In this document: piece after piece, positions 1 through 9,069 of the stretch
How the letters are laid out: each line of letters starts with the position of its first letter
How positions within the stretch are numbered: position 1 is the stretch's first letter
Assembly (NCBI GenBank): GCA_029432775.1
Contig: JAROAZ010000036.1
Span: 1 to 48,172 of the forward strand
Reading direction: 5' to 3'
DNA: 48,172 bases
DNA from: Pontiellaceae bacterium B12227
GTDB taxonomy: Bacteria > Verrucomicrobiota > Kiritimatiellia > Kiritimatiellales > Pontiellaceae
Notes under the pieces: generated by a model
What the model saw: only the letters and a program-made list of their open reading frames with translations
Told to the model about the DNA's origin: nothing
Databases searched by the model: none
Made by a program: the position numbers and the translations under genes

Positions 1-4
1 TCGT

Positions 5-132
5 GTAGCCGCCAGGATGGCGGCGGTACGCGCTGTATCGCAGGCATCTTGCCTGCTCCATGCAGAGCAAATGGCGCTTAAGTCAGCGCCATTAGTGCTC
101 TGCACCGTTTTCCGCGGGTGAGTTAAAACGGT
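5..132. repeat. Cluster of short hairpin repeats (REP-like)
   Basis: Four hairpins follow one another. At 5-29 a GTAG foot precedes CCGCC-aggat-GGCGG. At 40-56 GCAGGC pairs with GCCTGC across 5 bases. At 62-103 GCAGAGCA...GGCGCT pairs with AGCGCC...TGCTCTGC. At 104-132 ACCGTTTT pairs with AAAACGGT. The GTAG foot plus palindrome is the known REP architecture recognised by RAYT transposases. No credible gene lies in 1-293; an ORF from 133 looks like chance reading. Confidence 0.6.
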
Positions 133-184
133 GTGACGCAAAGCGAGTCTGAGCTGGCGAAAGACAACCACCATTCTACAAAAA

Positions 185-217
185 GTTCCAGCCATTGGAA
201 AATCCAATGGCTGGAAC
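185..217. repeat. Perfect 15-bp inverted repeat built from the TTCCARNNNYTGGAA palindrome
   Basis: A 15-base arm (185-199) is followed by AAA and its exact reverse complement (203-217). The left arm region holds one perfect copy of the window-wide palindrome (186-200) and the right arm a one-mismatch copy, so two palindromes together form a larger one. It lies in a gene-free stretch downstream of the EF-hand lipoprotein gene (minus strand) and could act as its transcription end, although no T-run follows. Confidence 0.7.
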
Positions 218-293
218 GGCGTTGGGGGGATGTTGTTGGAAAAGGGTGCTCCGAAGGTCGCGATGACCTTCAGGGACTTGGGGGGAGGGGAAT

Positions 294-572
294 CTATCGG
301 CGCCGACCGCCACCGTCGGGCGGTCCGTCAGGAGCCTCATCTTCGGAGATGTAGCCGTCTCCATTCTGATCAGCCTGCGTAAAGTGTTCATCGGGACCGT
401 CAAATTCTTTGGCTGAAACCCGGCCATCGCCATCCTTATCCAGCCGTGCAACAAAATCCTCAGCGGAGGCATCCTGCGGTCCGCCGCGGCCGCCCTGCTG
501 TCTTCCGCCGGGCCCCTGCTGGCATCCTGTAACTGCGGCAATCAGTAGAATAAGACTCAATTGTTTAATCAT
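294..572 (-). CDS. Small EF-hand lipoprotein
   Basis: This 92-residue protein is probably calcium-binding and anchored in the envelope. The start is the ATG at 572 because GGAG lies a few bases upstream and an N-terminal lipoprotein signal follows directly (hydrophobic LILLIAAVTG then Cys18). A Gly/Gln/Arg-rich linker follows, then two EF-hand loops, DKDGDGRVSAKEF and DQNGDGYISEDE, and a Pro/Gly/Arg-rich tail. It is divergent from an alpha/beta hydrolase that also has one EF-hand-like loop, so the two may be co-regulated from the shared 122-bp spacer, which holds a perfect TTCCAATGATTGGAA. The specific partner is unknown. Confidence 0.75.
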   Translation of the reverse strand: MIKQLSLILLIAAVTGCQQGPGGRQQGGRGGPQDASAEDFVARLDKDGDGRVSAKEFDGPDEHFTQADQNGDGYISEDEAPDGPPDGGGRRR

Positions 573-589
573 CCATATGCTCCATTCGT

Positions 590-604
590 TTCCAATGATT
601 GGAA
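590..604. repeat. TTCCARNNNYTGGAA palindrome in a divergent promoter region
   Basis: TTCCAATGATTGGAA lies between the divergent EF-hand lipoprotein and hydrolase genes, 17 bases upstream of the lipoprotein start. It could be an operator, but the same motif also lies inside many genes, so a promoter-specific role is not demanded. Confidence 0.6.
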
Positions 605-694
605 CGGAAGATAGCACCCCTTTCCTTAAGTCAGGATGAAGACACACTAAATTTCACCGACGTTCGTTTAATTAAAATAACAGGGAGTTTATTC

Positions 695-1738
695 ATGAAG
701 ACCATATTAGCCATCGCATTCATCACCGCAGGCGTTTCTTTTGCTCAACGGACCGAACCCACCTCCCAAACCGAACCCAAACTCAAAACTTTGCTGGAGC
801 GACGACCCGAACTGGATGCAAACAAGGATGGCGTCCTGACGCTGACCGAGCTCCGCGCGTCACGCGGCCAGCAACGGGAACGTCCTCAACCTCAAAAAAC
901 GGCACCGACCTTTGAAAATGTTTCCTACGGCCCGCACGATTCCATGCAGCTCGATTTCTGGAAAGCGGACTCTGCCCAACCGGCCCCGCTTTTTGTCTTC
1001 ATCCACGGCGGCGGATTCCGCGGAGGAGATAAAGCCTCCGTTAATCCAACCCTGTTGCAAGGGTTTCTCAAAGCCGGCGTTTCAGTTGCCTCAATCAACT
1101 ACCGCCTCTCCGGCATCGCCCCCTACCCCGCGCAGATGCACGACAGCGCCCGGGCCGTCCAGTTTCTACGATCAAAATCCAAAGATTGGAACATCGACCC
1201 AACCCGACTTGCAGCTGGCGGCGGTTCGGCCGGATCCGGCATCTCCCAGTGGCTCGGTTTTCATGACGATCTCAAAAAGCCGGAAAGCAAAGATCCCATT
1301 GAAAAGTATTCTACCCGGCTCTCCTGCGTTTTAGCGTTTGGAATGCAATCCACCTACGACCCGCGTATCATTAAAGAAATCATTCCCGGAGATGCCTATA
1401 ACGACAAAGCCCTCAAACCGTTCTACGGACTTTCCAATGATTGGAACTGGGATACGGATAAAATTGACGATGCCCTGGATGCGCTCATCAAGGATGCCTC
1501 CCCTAACAACCACCTGACGAAGGACGACCCGCCCGTTTTCATCTTCCATGCCGAAAGAGCGCGTACCCCAGGCAACATTCATCATCCGAATTTTGGAGAC
1601 TACCTCGCCGCCACCATGGAAAAACTCGGCATTGAACAGGTCCGCAAAACCGATGCCGACTACGACTCCCGAACCGCCCCCTACGAGGAAATGGTTCAAT
1701 TCACTCTGCGCCACCTCAACGCGGCCGAAACGCCGTAG
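695..1738 (+). CDS. Secreted alpha/beta hydrolase (BD-FAE/esterase type) with EF-hand-like loop
   Basis: This 347-residue protein is probably a carboxylesterase acting outside the cytoplasm. The start is the ATG at 695, with GGGAG upstream and a signal peptide (MKTILAIAFITAGVSFAQ) following; the longer reading frame upstream has no such features. An EF-hand-like DANKDGVLTLTEL lies near residue 45. The hydrolase fold shows the oxyanion motif HGGGF and the nucleophile elbow GGSAG, and a late HAER may supply the catalytic His. Feruloyl or acetyl-xylan esterases share this architecture, but the substrate cannot be read from sequence. A perfect TTCCAATGATTGGAA at 1432-1446 is translated as SNDWN. 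The TAG stop is part of the following REP hairpin. Confidence 0.75.
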   Translation: MKTILAIAFITAGVSFAQRTEPTSQTEPKLKTLLERRPELDANKDGVLTLTELRASRGQQRERPQPQKTAPTFENVSYGPHDSMQLDFWKADSAQPAPLFVFIHGGGFRGGDKASVNPTLLQGFLKAGVSVASINYRLSGIAPYPAQMHDSARAVQFLRSKSKDWNIDPTRLAAGGGSAGSGISQWLGFHDDLKKPESKDPIEKYSTRLSCVLAFGMQSTYDPRIIKEIIPGDAYNDKALKPFYGLSNDWNWDTDKIDDALDALIKDASPNNHLTKDDPPVFIFHAERARTPGNIHHPNFGDYLAATMEKLGIEQVRKTDADYDSRTAPYEEMVQFTLRHLNAAETP

Positions 1739-1785
1739 CATGGTTCTCCGGGCCGTGTAACAAACGGCGCGGAGCACCGTTCTAC
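1735..1785. repeat. REP-A inverted pair (BIME) between convergent genes
   Basis: GTAG at 1735 opens a first hairpin arm, and the second arm ends in TTCTAC at 1785, so two REPs face each other. The TAG stops of both flanking convergent genes, the hydrolase at 1736-1738 and the RAYT at 1782-1784, fall in the two GTAG feet. The unit is a degenerate member of the family seen at 2002, 2311, 2613 and 4390. Confidence 0.8.
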
Positions 1786-2591
1786 AACCACTCACACTCT
1801 AAATGCGAGAACTGTCCCGCCCTAAGACCAGCCTTTTCAGGATTCTGACGGATATACTTTCGCCATACTGCCAGCTCTTCTCGATCCCGCACCAGCCGGT
1901 CATAATTTTCCTGCTGCCACAGCTTCCCTTCTTTAAACCCAAGCTTCGACAGTCGTGTCGAAACGAATCCCTTCACTGAAGCCAGGATGTCTTCCAACTC
2001 CGTAGAACGGTGCTCTGCGCCGTTTTCTTCCGCCCCGCCACACGGCCCGGAGGACCGTGCTGCTGTAGAACGGTGCTCCGCGCCGTTTATTCCGCAGATG
2101 GGCTGCGCCAGCAGATGCACATGGTTCGGCATAATCACATAGTCTCCCACCCACCAGCGACTACCGTGAAAATGGCCGAGAGCATCAGCCAGCACCTCCC
2201 GTGCTTCCAGCCTTCGGAACAGACAACAACCGTGGCACCGGTCCAGTTCAACATGCAGCCGCCGGGCACTCCGCCGCACAAATTCTTCACGTAAAGGTTC
2301 CGGCAATTCCGTAGAACGGTGCTCCGCGCCGTTTCCTCCCACACAGGAAAACGGCGCAGAGCACCGTTCTACTCCATGCGCCTCCAACCACAACTGATCT
2401 TCCTCCCGCCATTGCAACAGCTTCTGCTGCGGAATGGAGTCCCCGAGCCTGAACGTCACAAAATAGGTTGCTCTGTCTTGCCGCCAATGCGGCAGGTTCC
2501 GGTGATAAATGCGCATTGGAGCACGAGGGTTAAAGGCATGAAAGCAAGGTTGTTCATTTCGGCCGGACATGCCGCACAGCATAACTTCCAC
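1782..2591 (-). CDS. REP-associated tyrosine transposase (RAYT), interrupted in frame by its own REPs
   Basis: This is a Y1/HUH single-strand transposase of the TnpA-REP family. The open frame (269 residues) begins at a GTG at 2591; ATGs at 2582, 2570 and 2516 are alternatives. The conserved core begins at NLPHWRQDRATYFVTFRLG. The HUH motif is MPNHVHLL (His157, His159) and the catalytic Tyr is inferred as Tyr246 in KYIRQNP, aligned by motif with Tyr115 of E. coli TnpA-REP. Two stretches, about residues 74-94 and 168-198, are translated REP-A hairpins containing NGAEHRST and are absent from the RAYT inside priA. Without them the protein would be about 220 residues, normal for the family. Whether it is still active is uncertain. 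Confidence 0.85.
   Translation of the reverse strand: MEVMLCGMSGRNEQPCFHAFNPRAPMRIYHRNLPHWRQDRATYFVTFRLGDSIPQQKLLQWREEDQLWLEAHGVERCSAPFSCVGGNGAEHRSTELPEPLREEFVRRSARRLHVELDRCHGCCLFRRLEAREVLADALGHFHGSRWWVGDYVIMPNHVHLLAQPICGINGAEHRSTAARSSGPCGGAEENGAEHRSTELEDILASVKGFVSTRLSKLGFKEGKLWQQENYDRLVRDREELAVWRKYIRQNPEKAGLRAGQFSHLECEWL
2002..2088. repeat. REP-A cluster inside the RAYT gene
   Basis: Two direct copies of GTAGAACGGTGCTCYGCGCC (from 2002 and 2065) flank a degenerate inverted copy (2039-2063). All are read through in frame by the RAYT, giving two NGAEHRST peptides around an Arg/Gly/Ala-rich stretch just after the HUH motif. Confidence 0.85.
2311..2372. repeat. REP-A inverted pair inside the RAYT gene
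   Basis: GTAGAACGGTGCTCCGCGCC at 2311 pairs with the inverted arm ending GCACCGTTCTAC at 2372, with about 14 bases between arms. It is translated on the minus strand within the RAYT (about residues 74-94). Confidence 0.85.
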
Positions 2592-2612
2592 CGGTTTTGT
2601 ATCAACCGAAAA

Positions 2613-2660
2613 GTAGAACGGCCCTCCAGATCATTTAAACGGCGCGAAGCACCCTTCTAC
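2613..2660. repeat. REP-A inverted pair between RAYT and oxyR
   Basis: GTAGAACGG at 2613 and the inverted arm ending CCCTTCTAC at 2660 form a degenerate pair. The TAG stop of oxyR (2657-2659, minus strand) lies in the right GTAG foot. With the pair at 1735-1785 it brackets the RAYT gene. Confidence 0.75.
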
Positions 2661-3535
2661 TTATCGTACTCCCGGCTCAGGTCATCGACGAGTTCGAGCA
2701 TGAGGTCTTTACGCACACTGGATTTTCGCCAGAACAGGGCAATGGTGCGCTCGGCACCGCCGCCTTTCAGCTTTAAGTAGCGCAGATGCGGATTACGTTT
2801 CGCCACACAATTCGGAATCAGCGAAACCGCGCGGCCCATCGAAATCATCTGCAGCAGGGTTTCCATGGAAGACGCCCGGAAGTTGAGTACTTCGCCAATC
2901 CCGGCGGTGGCACAATATTCCAACGCCTCTTTTCTTAAACAGTGCCCCTCCTCCAGCAGCAGCAGCTTCTCGGTGGACAGCTTTTCCGAGGTGATGGTTT
3001 TACGTTTGGCCAGCGGATGCCCCGGCCCCACCCCCACATAGAACTCTTCAGAAAAGATAATTCCGGAATCCAGCTCAATATGCTCTTCCGGCAGGGCCAG
3101 AAAAGCGGCGTCAATGGTTCCGGCCTTCAGCCGCTCAATCAGAACATGGGTCTTCTCTTCGATCAGGTTGACCTGCAGGCTTGGATAGCAATCGACCAGG
3201 TGATCGATAATCTGCGGGAAATAATATGGCGCCAGCGTCGGAAAGGCTCCAATGGAAAGCTGCCCGGCGTAGGGATCGTTCCACACCTTGGAAAGCTCCT
3301 CCACCTCGGCCACCTGCTGCATCACAATGCGCGCGCGTTCCAGCACCTCTTTTCCGGCCGGCGTAAAGAAGAACCCTTTGGTGCCCCGCTCCAGCAACTG
3401 GATGCCCAGCTCCTCTTCCAATTTTTTAATCTGAATACTCAGCGCCGGCTGACTCACGTGGCACGCATCGGCCGCCTTATGAAACCCGCCCTGTTTTTCC
3501 AGCGCCAATAGATACTCGAATGCCCGTAAATTCAT
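2657..3535 (-). CDS. oxyR: OxyR, peroxide-sensing LysR-family regulator
   Basis: This 292-residue regulator senses H2O2 by disulfide formation and controls peroxide-defence genes. It has an N-terminal winged helix (about residues 1-60, including HKAADACHVSQPALSIQIKKLE) and a LysR substrate-binding fold. The diagnostic redox pair is present in GHCLRKEALEYC as Cys199 and Cys208, the same numbers as in E. coli OxyR. It is divergent from ahpC with a 129-bp shared spacer, the classical arrangement for regulator and target. Its stop codon is supplied by a REP hairpin. A second peroxide regulator of PerR type lies 9 kb away. Confidence 0.93.
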   Translation of the reverse strand: MNLRAFEYLLALEKQGGFHKAADACHVSQPALSIQIKKLEEELGIQLLERGTKGFFFTPAGKEVLERARIVMQQVAEVEELSKVWNDPYAGQLSIGAFPTLAPYYFPQIIDHLVDCYPSLQVNLIEEKTHVLIERLKAGTIDAAFLALPEEHIELDSGIIFSEEFYVGVGPGHPLAKRKTITSEKLSTEKLLLLEEGHCLRKEALEYCATAGIGEVLNFRASSMETLLQMISMGRAVSLIPNCVAKRNPHLRYLKLKGGGAERTIALFWRKSSVRKDLMLELVDDLSREYDK

Positions 3536-3547
3536 GCCCGGAGTATT

Positions 3548-3584
3548 GATAAGTTTTATTTATCATTCCAGTAAATTCTATAAA
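3548..3584 (+). promoter_or_regulatory. Candidate OxyR site and ahpC promoter
   Basis: GATAAGTTTTATTTATC (3548-3564) is a dyad (GATAA/TTATC) in the oxyR-ahpC spacer. A -10-like TATAAA lies at 3579-3584, so the dyad would overlap the -35 position, as expected for an OxyR-activated promoter. No good -35 hexamer is visible, which fits activation. The assignment rests on position and dyad only. Confidence 0.45.
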
Positions 3585-3664
3585 TTTTACAAAACACCTA
3601 TTCCGAGGCACTGTATTGCCCATCGAAAGAAACAACGCATTTAACAACTAACAGGAGAAAACAA

Positions 3665-4228
3665 ATGATCAAAGTAGGACAACCCGTAGAAGAATTCGCA
3701 ATGGCCGCATTTCAGAACGACGAAATCAAGGACATCAAACTGTCGGACTACAAAGGCAAGTGGGTCGTACTGGCCTTCTACCCGGCCGACTTCACCTTCG
3801 TCTGCCCGACCGAGCTCGAAGAGCTGGCGGAACTCTATCCGAAATTCCAGGAAGCCGGCGCGGAAGTGATCTCCGTTTCCACCGACACCGCCTTTGTTCA
3901 CAAAGCCTGGCACGATGAATCTCCAGCCATTGGAAAAGTCGACTACCCGATGGGTGCAGATCCGACCGGAGCCGTTTCCAAGCAGTTCGGCGTTTACATC
4001 GAAGAAGAAGGTCTTGCCCTGCGCGGCACCTTCATCATCGATCCCGACGGCAACCTGAAGACAGCAGAGATCCACGACCTCGGCATCGGCCGCAGTGCCG
4101 GAGAGGCCCTGCGCAAACTGGAAGCCGCCAAGTTCGTTCACGAAAACGGCGACCAGGTTTGCCCGGCCAACTGGACGCCTGGCGGCGACACGCTGGTTCC
4201 CGGTCTGGACCTTGTAGGTAAAATCTAA
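3665..4228 (+). CDS. ahpC: Alkyl hydroperoxide reductase subunit C (typical 2-Cys peroxiredoxin)
   Basis: AhpC reduces H2O2, organic peroxides and peroxynitrite in the cytoplasm and is itself reduced by AhpF. The 187 residues match E. coli AhpC in length. The peroxidatic Cys47 lies in FTFVCPTE and the resolving Cys166 in GDQVCPANW. A strong AGGAG precedes the ATG at 3665. It is divergent from oxyR and followed by ahpF after a hairpin-rich 238-bp gap. A one-mismatch copy of the window's palindrome is translated as SPAIGK (3921-3935). Confidence 0.97.
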   Translation: MIKVGQPVEEFAMAAFQNDEIKDIKLSDYKGKWVVLAFYPADFTFVCPTELEELAELYPKFQEAGAEVISVSTDTAFVHKAWHDESPAIGKVDYPMGADPTGAVSKQFGVYIEEEGLALRGTFIIDPDGNLKTAEIHDLGIGRSAGEALRKLEAAKFVHENGDQVCPANWTPGGDTLVPGLDLVGKI

Positions 4229-4389
4229 GCAGCAAAGCTGCGGTCTTAGGTCCAAGAGTCGCAAGTCGAAGGTCTTACCCCTTCCTCTGACGTTCGACCT
4301 TGGACCGAGAGACTTTTGACTATATTTCCAAAAAACATCCCCAAAGTCCTCCCGCCCCTCCCCCGGGCGGGGGGCACCCCTTAAAAGAT
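4229..4389. repeat. Hairpin-rich ahpC-ahpF spacer
   Basis: GCAGC-aaa-GCTGC (4229-4241) follows the ahpC stop. A long imperfect inverted repeat rich in GGTC/GACC (about 4245-4320, including GGTCCAAG and CTTGGACC) resembles the hairpin after rubrerythrin (13498-13568). A G/C-rich hairpin, GCCCC...GGGGC, lies at 4354-4375. These may attenuate transcription between ahpC and ahpF. No gene is visible. Confidence 0.6.
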
Positions 4390-4448
4390 GTAGCACGGTG
4401 CTCTGCGCCGTGTACCCGAAGGCGAAACGGCGCAGAGCACCGTTCTAC
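4390..4448. repeat. REP-A inverted pair upstream of ahpF
   Basis: GTAGCACGGTGCTCTGCGCC (from 4390) faces the arm GGCGCAGAGCACCGTTCTAC ending at 4448. It is one of the best preserved REP-A pairs and ends 18 bases before the ahpF start, so it lies in the leader of any ahpC-ahpF transcript. Confidence 0.85.
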
Positions 4449-4466
4449 GAAAACCAGGAGAGAGCC

Positions 4467-6020
4467 ATGTTAGACCAAGCCACCCTCAATCAGTTAAAAA
4501 CCGTTTATGCCGAACTTGCGTCTTCCTACCGCCTGCTGGTATCCGCCAAAGGACATGTGGCCGGAGCAGAGCTTCTGGAAATGCTCAACGATGTCGCCTC
4601 GACGTCCAACAAAATCTCTGTAGTCGAACAGGATGCCGAAGGGTTCCTGTTCCAGATCGAACGCGACGGCGACGTACTGCCGATTATTATTCGGGGCGTT
4701 CCCGGCGGCCATGAATTCACCACGCTGATTCTCGCCATCCTCAATGCCGATGGAAAAGGCAAGCAGCCGGACGAAGGCATTCAAAACCGGATCAAGGCCC
4801 TGAAGGGCCCGATCCAGCTGACCACCTATGTGTCCACCAGCTGCGTCAACTGCCCCGATGTGGTACAGGCCCTCAACCAGATGGCGTTAATTCACGACGA
4901 CTTCCAGCATGAGATGGTGGAAGGCACCCATTTTCAGTCCGAGATTTCCGAGCGAAAAATTCAGGGCGTTCCCTCCGTGATGGTGGGCGATACGCTGCTG
5001 CATGCCGGTAAAGCGGACCTTTCTGAACTGCTCGATAAACTGGAAGCACACTATGGTGCCGGCGAGATGCAGTCTGGAGAAATTAAAGAGTATGACGTCG
5101 CCGTTATCGGCGGCGGCCCAGCCGGCGCATCGGCGGCCATCTATGCCGCCCGCAAAGGACTCAAAACCGCCATCATTGCTGAGCGGATCGGCGGGCAGGT
5201 GAATGAAACCAAAGGCATTGAAAACCTGATCTCGATTCCCTACACCGAAGGGCCGCATCTTGCAAACAGCCTGTTTGAACACATCAAAGAATACCCGATT
5301 GAAATTCTCGAGCACCGCCGCGTGGAAAGCATTGAAGACGGCGACCGTAAAACGCTGCACATGAAAGGCGGCGAAATCGTAACGACCGGCGCGCTCATTC
5401 TCGCCACCGGAGCCAAATGGCGGCAGCTCGGTATTCCCGGCGAAAAAGAAAACATCGGCCGCGGCGTGGCCTTCTGTCCGCATTGCGACGGCCCCTTCTA
5501 TAAAGACAAGCCGGTCGTGGTGGTTGGCGGAGGAAACTCCGGCGTCGAAGCGGCTATCGATCTCGCCGGCATCTGCTCCGAGGTTACCCTGCTTGAATTT
5601 TCAGATCAGCTGAAGGCCGATGACGTGCTCGTTGAAAAACTCCAATCCCTGGAAAATGCAACCATCAAACTGAATATGGCGGCAGCCAAGGTGCTGGATA
5701 ACGGATCAAAAGTAATCGGAATCGAAGCCAACGACCGGATCGACGATGTTAAAGAAACCCTTAACGCCGACGGCATCTTTGTGCAGATCGGACTCGTTCC
5801 GAACAGCGCTCCCTTTGCCGAGCTGGTTGAATTGAACCGGATGGGCGAGATCGTAGTCGATGGCCATTGCCGCACCGATAAAACCGGAATCTATGCCGCC
5901 GGCGACCTGACAACCGTTCCCTACAAACAGATAATCATCGCCATGGGAGAAGGCGCAAAAGCCGGCCTTTCCGCCTTCGAGGACTTTGCCCGGGGGAACA
6001 TCGTTCCCTTGACAAAATGA
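4467..6020 (+). CDS. ahpF: Alkyl hydroperoxide reductase subunit F
   Basis: AhpF is the flavoprotein disulfide reductase that passes NAD(P)H electrons to AhpC. The start is the ATG at 4467 (CAGGAGAGAG upstream); the frame extends upstream only through a translated REP. The 517 residues match the family (521 in E. coli). The N-terminal thioredoxin-like part carries Cys126-V-N-Cys129. An FAD-binding GGGPAGASAA follows near residue 220. The thioredoxin-reductase-type redox centre is Cys337-P-H-Cys340, and a nucleotide-binding GGGNSGVEAA follows. It is followed by katG after 72 bp. Confidence 0.96.
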   Translation: MLDQATLNQLKTVYAELASSYRLLVSAKGHVAGAELLEMLNDVASTSNKISVVEQDAEGFLFQIERDGDVLPIIIRGVPGGHEFTTLILAILNADGKGKQPDEGIQNRIKALKGPIQLTTYVSTSCVNCPDVVQALNQMALIHDDFQHEMVEGTHFQSEISERKIQGVPSVMVGDTLLHAGKADLSELLDKLEAHYGAGEMQSGEIKEYDVAVIGGGPAGASAAIYAARKGLKTAIIAERIGGQVNETKGIENLISIPYTEGPHLANSLFEHIKEYPIEILEHRRVESIEDGDRKTLHMKGGEIVTTGALILATGAKWRQLGIPGEKENIGRGVAFCPHCDGPFYKDKPVVVVGGGNSGVEAAIDLAGICSEVTLLEFSDQLKADDVLVEKLQSLENATIKLNMAAAKVLDNGSKVIGIEANDRIDDVKETLNADGIFVQIGLVPNSAPFAELVELNRMGEIVVDGHCRTDKTGIYAAGDLTTVPYKQIIIAMGEGAKAGLSAFEDFARGNIVPLTK

Positions 6021-6092
6021 ACCAGCCCGACAAAATGCCGACTAAACAGGTGTCATTATACGCACTATTAAAACCAACCGCAGGAGAGACCC

Positions 6093-8285
<2,193 letters not shown>

Positions 8286-8304
8286 CACCCTCTAATGCAG
8301 CATG

Positions 8305-8334
8305 AAAAGCATCCCGTTGCCGGGATGCTTTTTT
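8305..8334 (+). terminator. Rho-independent terminator after katG
   Basis: AAAAGCATCCCG pairs with CGGGATGCTTTT across TTGC and is followed by a T-run. It is the clearest intrinsic terminator on the plus strand of the first half and closes the oxyR-dependent group. Confidence 0.92.
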
Positions 8335-8354
8335 GCAGGATGAGCACAACAACC

Positions 8355-8369
8355 TTCCAACCTTTGGAA
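8355..8369. repeat. TTCCARNNNYTGGAA palindrome at a ribosome-binding site
   Basis: TTCCAACCTTTGGAA lies immediately upstream of the methyltransferase start chosen at 8376. Its GGAA is the only Shine-Dalgarno-like sequence there, so the palindrome may influence translation. Confidence 0.6.
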
Positions 8370-8375
8370 ATGATT

Positions 8376-8966
8376 ATGTGGGACGAACGATACGCAGCAG
8401 ATGAATATATCTTCGGAACGGAGCCGAATGATTTCCTGAAAGCCAAGACCCACGAACTGAAACCGGGCAGCGTGCTTTGCCTGGCCGATGGCGAAGGGCG
8501 CAACGGAGTCCATCTGGCAAAGCTGGGTTTTGACGTCACGGCCGTAGATGTTTCAGCAGTCGGATTAGAGAAAGCCAAAAAACTGGCGGCGGAAAGCGGT
8601 GTGGAAATCACAACCATCCAGGCCGACTTAAATGATTTTGTCATTGAGCCGGACCGCTGGGATAACATTATTTCCATCTTCTGCCATCTGCCGGAGCCGC
8701 TGCGCAAAAAGGTCCATACAGCTTCAGCCGAAGGCCTGACTTCCGGAGGCACCTTCCTGCTCGAAGGCTACACCATTAAACAGCTGGAAATGCCCGGCAT
8801 CGGCGGTCCGCCCGTCCCCGAATTGATGATGTCGTCCGAAATGCTGAAGCAGGACTTCCAAACCTTGGAAATCATCCAGGCCTTGGAAGCCGAACGGGAT
8901 GTCAACGAAGGCAGTAAACACAGTGGTCCATCTGCCGTTGTTCAGCTCTTCGCACGGAAGAAATAA
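8376..8966 (+). CDS. Class I SAM-dependent methyltransferase (TehB-like)
   Basis: This 196-residue cytoplasmic methyltransferase has an unknown substrate. The Rossmann motif I is VLCLADGEGRNGVHLAKLG, followed by the acidic ribose-binding residue in VTAVDVS. The N-terminal WDERYAADEYIFGTEPN is typical of the TehB/tellurite-resistance and thiopurine-methyltransferase-like group. The ATG at 8376 was chosen because homologues start near MWDERY; an ATG at 8340 would place the palindrome inside the gene. A perfect palindrome at 8856-8870 is translated as FQTLE. It sits between katG and the rubredoxin-fusion genes, so a role in detoxification is possible but inferred only from position. Confidence 0.8.
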   Translation: MWDERYAADEYIFGTEPNDFLKAKTHELKPGSVLCLADGEGRNGVHLAKLGFDVTAVDVSAVGLEKAKKLAAESGVEITTIQADLNDFVIEPDRWDNIISIFCHLPEPLRKKVHTASAEGLTSGGTFLLEGYTIKQLEMPGIGGPPVPELMMSSEMLKQDFQTLEIIQALEAERDVNEGSKHSGPSAVVQLFARKK

Positions 8967-8974
8967 ACCTATTT

Positions 8975-8995
8975 AGATTAAATACGTATTTATCT
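8975..8995. promoter_or_regulatory. Candidate operator, near-perfect dyad
   Basis: AGATTAAATAC and GTATTTATCT form a dyad broken by one extra base. The left half (AGATTAAATAC) recurs exactly at 10955-10965 upstream of the next rubredoxin-fusion gene. Both sit 75-95 bp upstream of a start codon in the cluster that encodes a PerR-type regulator, and the A/T-rich character fits a Fur/PerR box. Confidence 0.5.
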
Positions 8996-9069
8996 GTAGG
9001 CATTTTAAGTCTAGCCAACTCAGAACCCCTCCCATATAAGAACACTTCTTATCTAATGGGAGCTATACA

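Noticed and set aside
133..354. Small plus-strand gene at the left end
   Set aside because: It runs through a perfect inverted repeat and antisense to the EF-hand lipoprotein, with low-complexity Arg/Pro/Gly composition and no ribosome site.
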